From Clostridiaceae bacterium (GTDB taxonomy: Bacteria; Bacillota; Clostridia; Oscillospirales; QAMX01), in the NCBI GenBank assembly GCA_016297585.1, contig JAEDGJ010000035.1, positions 1-17,395 on the forward strand: a DNA stretch of 17,395 nt, given 5' to 3'. The notes under the pieces were generated by a model. That model saw only the letters and a list, made by a program, of their open reading frames with translations. It made no database searches and was not told where the DNA came from. Numbering within the stretch: position 1 is the stretch's first letter; each line of letters starts with the position of its first letter. A program made the position numbers and the translations under genes. Below are positions 14,945-17,395 of the stretch, one piece after another.

Positions 14945-14995
14945 CGGGATTTTACGAAAAAACATGGGTTTTTTGCAGACTCTACGGAGCGTTTC

Positions 14996-15024
14996 TTGCT
15001 TTTCCCGTGATCCCGGCTTATAAT
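14996..15024 (+). promoter_or_regulatory. Promoter of the HTH-desulfoferrodoxin gene
   Basis: TTGCTT (14996-15001), a 17-bp spacer and TATAAT (15019-15024). Transcription would begin near 15031, almost at the ribosome site AAAGGAGTG (15032-15040), so the leader is very short. Confidence 0.7.
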
Positions 15025-15050
15025 GGAGGGGAAAGGAGTGATCGAACGCC

Positions 15051-15635
15051 GTGGACAATGTCAAAACCGGCCGCCTGATCCGGCAGCTGCGCACGGAGCG
15101 CCGCATGACGCAGCTCCAGCTCGCGGAGCGGCTGCACGTCAGCGACAAGGCGATCTCCAAATGGGAGCGCGGACTCGGCTGCCCCGACGTGGCGCTGCTG
15201 TCCGGACTGGCAGCGGCTCTGGACGTCGATCTGGAGAACCTGCTCTCGGGAGAGCTGGATGAAAAGGAGACTTCGGGAGGAAATATGAAGAACTTACGGT
15301 TTTATGTCTGTCCGACCTGCGGAAACGTCATCACCGCCGCGTCGGACGCGGGCGTCTCCTGCTGCGGCAAAAAGCTGCAGGCGCTGTGCCCGAGGAAGGC
15401 GGAGGAAACGGAAAAGCTCCGCGTGGAGATCATCGAAAACGAGTACTATATCACGGGCAGCCATCCCATGCTGCGGGAGCATTACGTCTCTTTTGCGGCG
15501 CTTGTGACGCCGGACGCGCTGCTGCTGCGGCGGCTGTACCCGGAATGGGATCTGCAGACGCGCATTCCGGCCGTCGCCCACGGGAAGCTGCTGTGGTACT
15601 GCACCGCGCACGGCCTGTTTTACCAGCTCGTATAG
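15051..15635 (+). CDS. Xre-family HTH fused to a desulfoferrodoxin/superoxide-reductase-like domain
   Basis: This 194-aa cytoplasmic protein starts at GTG, the first start codon after an in-frame TGA; AGGAG (15034-15038) lies 12 nt upstream. Residues about 6-62 are a Cro/CI-type HTH (MTQLQLAERLHVSDKAIS; KWERGLGCPD). Residues 84-112 match a desulforedoxin-type metal site (FYVCPTCGNV with C87 and C90, then C104-C105 in VSCCGKKL). Residues about 120-194 resemble the superoxide reductase domain: HPMLREHY (H138, H144) and CTAH (C184, H187). The superoxide reductase EKH motif reads E121-K122-L123, so one of the four iron-binding histidines is missing. Likely a redox- or iron-responsive DNA-binding protein rather than a working reductase, but this is inference. 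No target operator was recognised. Confidence 0.82.
   Translation: MDNVKTGRLIRQLRTERRMTQLQLAERLHVSDKAISKWERGLGCPDVALLSGLAAALDVDLENLLSGELDEKETSGGNMKNLRFYVCPTCGNVITAASDAGVSCCGKKLQALCPRKAEETEKLRVEIIENEYYITGSHPMLREHYVSFAALVTPDALLLRRLYPEWDLQTRIPAVAHGKLLWYCTAHGLFYQLV
15275..15287 (+). promoter_or_regulatory. Internal ribosome site and ATG at the domain junction
   Basis: GGGAGG (15275-15280) lies 4 nt before an in-frame ATG (15285-15287), which is codon 79 of the HTH-desulfoferrodoxin gene. Initiation here would make a separate 116-aa desulfoferrodoxin-like protein without the HTH. Confidence 0.45.
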
Positions 15636-15641
15636 CGGCCG

Positions 15642-16658
15642 TCAGCCCCGGTGATAGCGCAGGTTGTGATGGGACTCCCGCATCCGGATCAGGTCGACGC
15701 AGCGGTCGGTCCCGGCGCCGAAGCGGGTCAGATACAGCGTGTCCCCCTTGACCGAGACGACGTCGAAGGCGGTCTCGCTGACGGTGCCCGCGACGCGCTT
15801 CGGGCAGCCCGGCGCCCACTCCTGCAGCATCGCGCAGAGCGTCGTGATCTGCGGCAGGTCCCCGTCGTACCGGATGTTGTCGTAATGGACGTGCCCCGCG
15901 AACAGGGCCAGCACCTTTTTGCACTGTTTGGCGTGGAAATTGACCCGAGGACCGTTCAGAAGGTCGTCGTAGGGCTTGATGCCGTCGGGCTTGCCCTCCG
16001 TGCCCCAGATACCCGCGTTGGACAGCGGCGAATGATTGAACACGAAGATCCAACGGTCGGTATCGAGCGCCTCCTGCTCAAACCATTCCGCCTGGCGGTC
16101 GGAGATCTCCAGGCGCCAGCCGAACGGGTACTGCCCGTTTTTGTCGGTCAGATACGGCTTGTCCGTGCAGTCGAGAAACACGAAGCGGTACCCTTCCCCG
16201 CCCGCGTCGACGTCCGTATAGTAGTAGTTGTTCTCCGTGGGATTGTACCGGCCGCAGAGCCGGTGCATCTCCTCCGGCAGGATGCAATTGCGGGTGTCCC
16301 AGTGATGGTCGATCATATTGCCGATGCCGTCATCGTGATTGCCGATGCAGCAGTGCACGGGGATCTGCAGATCGTACATCGCGTCCATGATCCTGCGGTG
16401 CGATTCGCGCATCCCCGCGGGATCGGGGTTATAATCGTTGCCGATGTCGCCGCCGCTGACAAGGAACGTGATCTCCGGGCAGCGGTCAAGGATGTAGCGC
16501 ATCGACCGCACCGCCGGCACGTCCGAGCTGACGGCGTCGTTGTGCTGGTCGGTGATGAAAAAGAAGTTCAGCGGCGCGCCGATTTCCCGGATGCGCTCGA
16601 TTTTTTCGTCGTAGTGATCGGTAAGATACCGGATATCCTCAAGCATATCGTCCTGCAT
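15642..16658 (-). CDS. Calcineurin-like metallophosphoesterase
   Basis: This 338-aa protein has no signal peptide and carries all the di-metal motifs of the family in order: DxH (ITDQHND; D37, H39), GD (SGGDIGND; D71), GNHD (106-109), a single His (FNHSPLSN; H209) and GHxH (AGHVHYDN; H256, H258). It should hydrolyse a phosphomonoester or phosphodiester; the substrate is not evident. The ATG at 16658 follows GGGGGAG (complement of 16667-16673) at 8 nt; M5 is a less likely start. A strong promoter lies at 16711-16739. Its stop is only 6 bp from the stop of the convergent HTH-desulfoferrodoxin gene, with no terminator between. There is no clear functional link to the sugar genes. Confidence 0.9.
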   Translation of the reverse strand: MQDDMLEDIRYLTDHYDEKIERIREIGAPLNFFFITDQHNDAVSSDVPAVRSMRYILDRCPEITFLVSGGDIGNDYNPDPAGMRESHRRIMDAMYDLQIPVHCCIGNHDDGIGNMIDHHWDTRNCILPEEMHRLCGRYNPTENNYYYTDVDAGGEGYRFVFLDCTDKPYLTDKNGQYPFGWRLEISDRQAEWFEQEALDTDRWIFVFNHSPLSNAGIWGTEGKPDGIKPYDDLLNGPRVNFHAKQCKKVLALFAGHVHYDNIRYDGDLPQITTLCAMLQEWAPGCPKRVAGTVSETAFDVVSVKGDTLYLTRFGAGTDRCVDLIRMRESHHNLRYHRG

Positions 16659-16694
16659 GGTGCACTCTCCCCCGCATCTTTTTTGTCCGCTCCG

Positions 16695-16900
16695 TCATGC
16701 GGTTTTCCGTACTATACCATATTCGCACAGCCTTGTCAAGGTGATCAGCCGGCTGACCGGCACGTCCGCCCGCACCACAGCAGGTTTTCCGGAAACCCGA
16801 ACCGATTCCACTCCCGCTTCGGCGAGCAGCGCCGTCCGGATTGCCGTCCCGCAATGCTCGCAGCAGATTCCGCCGATGCGGATGGAATATGTTTATTCAT
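16695..16900 (-). pseudogene. HMA-type metal-binding domain ORF with a one-base lesion after the start
   Basis: On the minus strand an uninterrupted frame (16892-16695) encodes about 65 residues, starting TYSIRIGG and ending VRKTA, with a CxxC metal site (GICCEHC) and the beta-alpha-beta pattern of heavy-metal-associated domains such as CopZ. It has no start codon in frame: directly before it is the stop of the TtcA-like gene. ATG at 16900 lies in a different frame. One extra A in the AAA run at 16894-16892 would give MNKTYSIRIGG, a normal HMA start overlapping the upstream stop. So this is either a frameshifted gene or a homopolymer sequencing error. The last 30 or so bases overlap the metallophosphoesterase promoter. 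Role if intact: binding Cu or another soft metal. Confidence 0.7.
16711..16739 (-). promoter_or_regulatory. Near-consensus promoter of the metallophosphoesterase gene
   Basis: Minus strand: TTGACA (16739-16734), 17-bp spacer, TATAGT (16716-16711). The predicted start is near 16704, leaving a leader of about 46 nt. The promoter lies wholly inside the 3' end of the HMA-type reading frame. Confidence 0.8.
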
Positions 16901-17395
16901 GGACACCGTCCTGATATTGATCCAGAAAGCTGTGCCGCACACCGCCCTGCTTATACGCAATCACGGTATTCAGATTCACGTTCTCCACGCTGCGAAAGAT
17001 GTTCTTTTCCACCTGCGGATCCTCGGCCGCAAGCTGCCGTATCAATTCCTTGACCGCGCCGCGCTTCGAGCCCTGCTCCGTTCCGCCGCAGGATACGCAG
17101 CTTTCGGTCAGACGGCAGGCGCACTGAATGAAATGCAGTCCGTTATAGTCCCGCCACCGGAGGATATCCGCCTCACGGATCAGATACAGAGGACGGATGA
17201 GCTCCATGCCCTCGAAGTTCGTGCTGTGGAGCTTGGGCATCATGGTCTGCACCTGCCCGCCATAGAGCATGCCCATCAGAATCGTTTCAATCACATCGTC
17301 ATAATGATGTCCCAGCGCAATCTTGTTGCAGCCCAGCTCTCTGGCTCGGCTGTACAGATAACCGCGCCGCATCCTCGCGCAGAGGTAGCAGGGAG
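16893..17395 (-). CDS. TtcA-like PP-loop ATPase family protein (3' part)
   Basis: The visible 166 residues are the C-terminal part of a protein of the tRNA 2-thiocytidine synthase (TtcA) family, which thiolates C32 of tRNA using ATP and an iron-sulfur cluster. The reading frame enters from the window edge; CYLCARMRRGYLY holds the CxxC pair and RRG motif, followed by KIALGHHYDDVIETILMGMLYGG, characteristic of TtcA. Further cysteines (QCACRL, ESCVSCGG) could supply the third cluster ligand. The N-terminal PP-loop (SGGxDS) is off the window, so catalytic completeness cannot be judged. An internal ATG at 17372 is not the real start. Its stop overlaps the start of the HMA-type ORF. It may act on a substrate other than tRNA C32, since TtcA paralogues are common in Clostridia. 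Confidence 0.85.
   Translation of the reverse strand, partial: PCYLCARMRRGYLYSRARELGCNKIALGHHYDDVIETILMGMLYGGQVQTMMPKLHSTNFEGMELIRPLYLIREADILRWRDYNGLHFIQCACRLTESCVSCGGTEQGSKRGAVKELIRQLAAEDPQVEKNIFRSVENVNLNTVIAYKQGGVRHSFLDQYQDGVHE

Noticed and set aside
14957..14974. Inverted repeat AAAAAAC...GTTTTTT after the AraC-gene terminator
   Set aside because: The stem is almost all A-T with a 4-nt loop and would be weak; likely a by-product of A and T runs.
1..17395. CRISPR arrays, tRNA or rRNA genes, insertion sequences, phage attachment sites
   Set aside because: I looked for spaced direct repeats, tRNA cloverleaf patterns and transposase motifs on both strands and saw none.

Overview
The window is GC-rich, tightly packed bacterial DNA. 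It most resembles a Clostridia-type Bacillota genome, possibly a gut Oscillospirales-like lineage. The signs are LplB-type sugar permeases with no ATPase gene nearby, a membrane-anchored AraC regulator of the YesN/YesS kind, AGGAGG ribosome sites, sigma-A promoters with 17-18 bp spacers, and an Xre-desulfoferrodoxin fusion. The taxon is an inference; no rRNA or other marker gene is present.

Layout. (1) 1-268: 5' part of an unknown membrane-anchored protein on the minus strand. (2) 574-6998, plus strand: a metal-dependent amidohydrolase, a Cof-type HAD phosphatase, a cytoplasmic GH5-like glycoside hydrolase, a DegT/DnrJ/EryC1 aminotransferase, a Gfo/Idh/MocA oxidoreductase and a GNAT acetyltransferase. 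At least three promoters serve these genes, and a bidirectional terminator closes the run. (3) 12465-7054, minus strand: a carbohydrate ABC importer (LplB-type permease, second permease, lipoprotein binding protein), then two overlapping amidohydrolase-fold genes behind their own promoter and a hairpin-plus-U-run leader. (4) 12709-14895, plus strand: the divergent AraC-family membrane sensor-regulator, with a 22-bp tandem direct repeat in the shared intergenic region. (5) 15051-15635: an Xre HTH-desulfoferrodoxin/superoxide-reductase-like fusion. (6) 17395-15642, minus strand: the 3' part of a TtcA-like protein, a small HMA-type metal-binding ORF that lost its start frame by one base, and a metallophosphoesterase.

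How they may work together. Regions 2-4 look like an accessory carbohydrate island. The AraC protein probably senses an extracellular glycan or sugar ligand and controls the importer. The GH5-like enzyme would cut the imported saccharide inside the cell. The amidohydrolases could act on lactone or similar ring intermediates. The HAD phosphatase, DegT aminotransferase and Gfo/Idh/MocA dehydrogenase are the same three families as Bacillus NtdB, NtdA and NtdC (kanosamine formation), so an amino-sugar conversion is possible. The substrate cannot be read from the sequence.

The observations most worth following are the tandem 22-bp repeat, the intact/degenerate amidohydrolase pair, the HTH-desulfoferrodoxin fusion with an internal ribosome site at its domain junction, and the one-base lesion at the start of the HMA gene.
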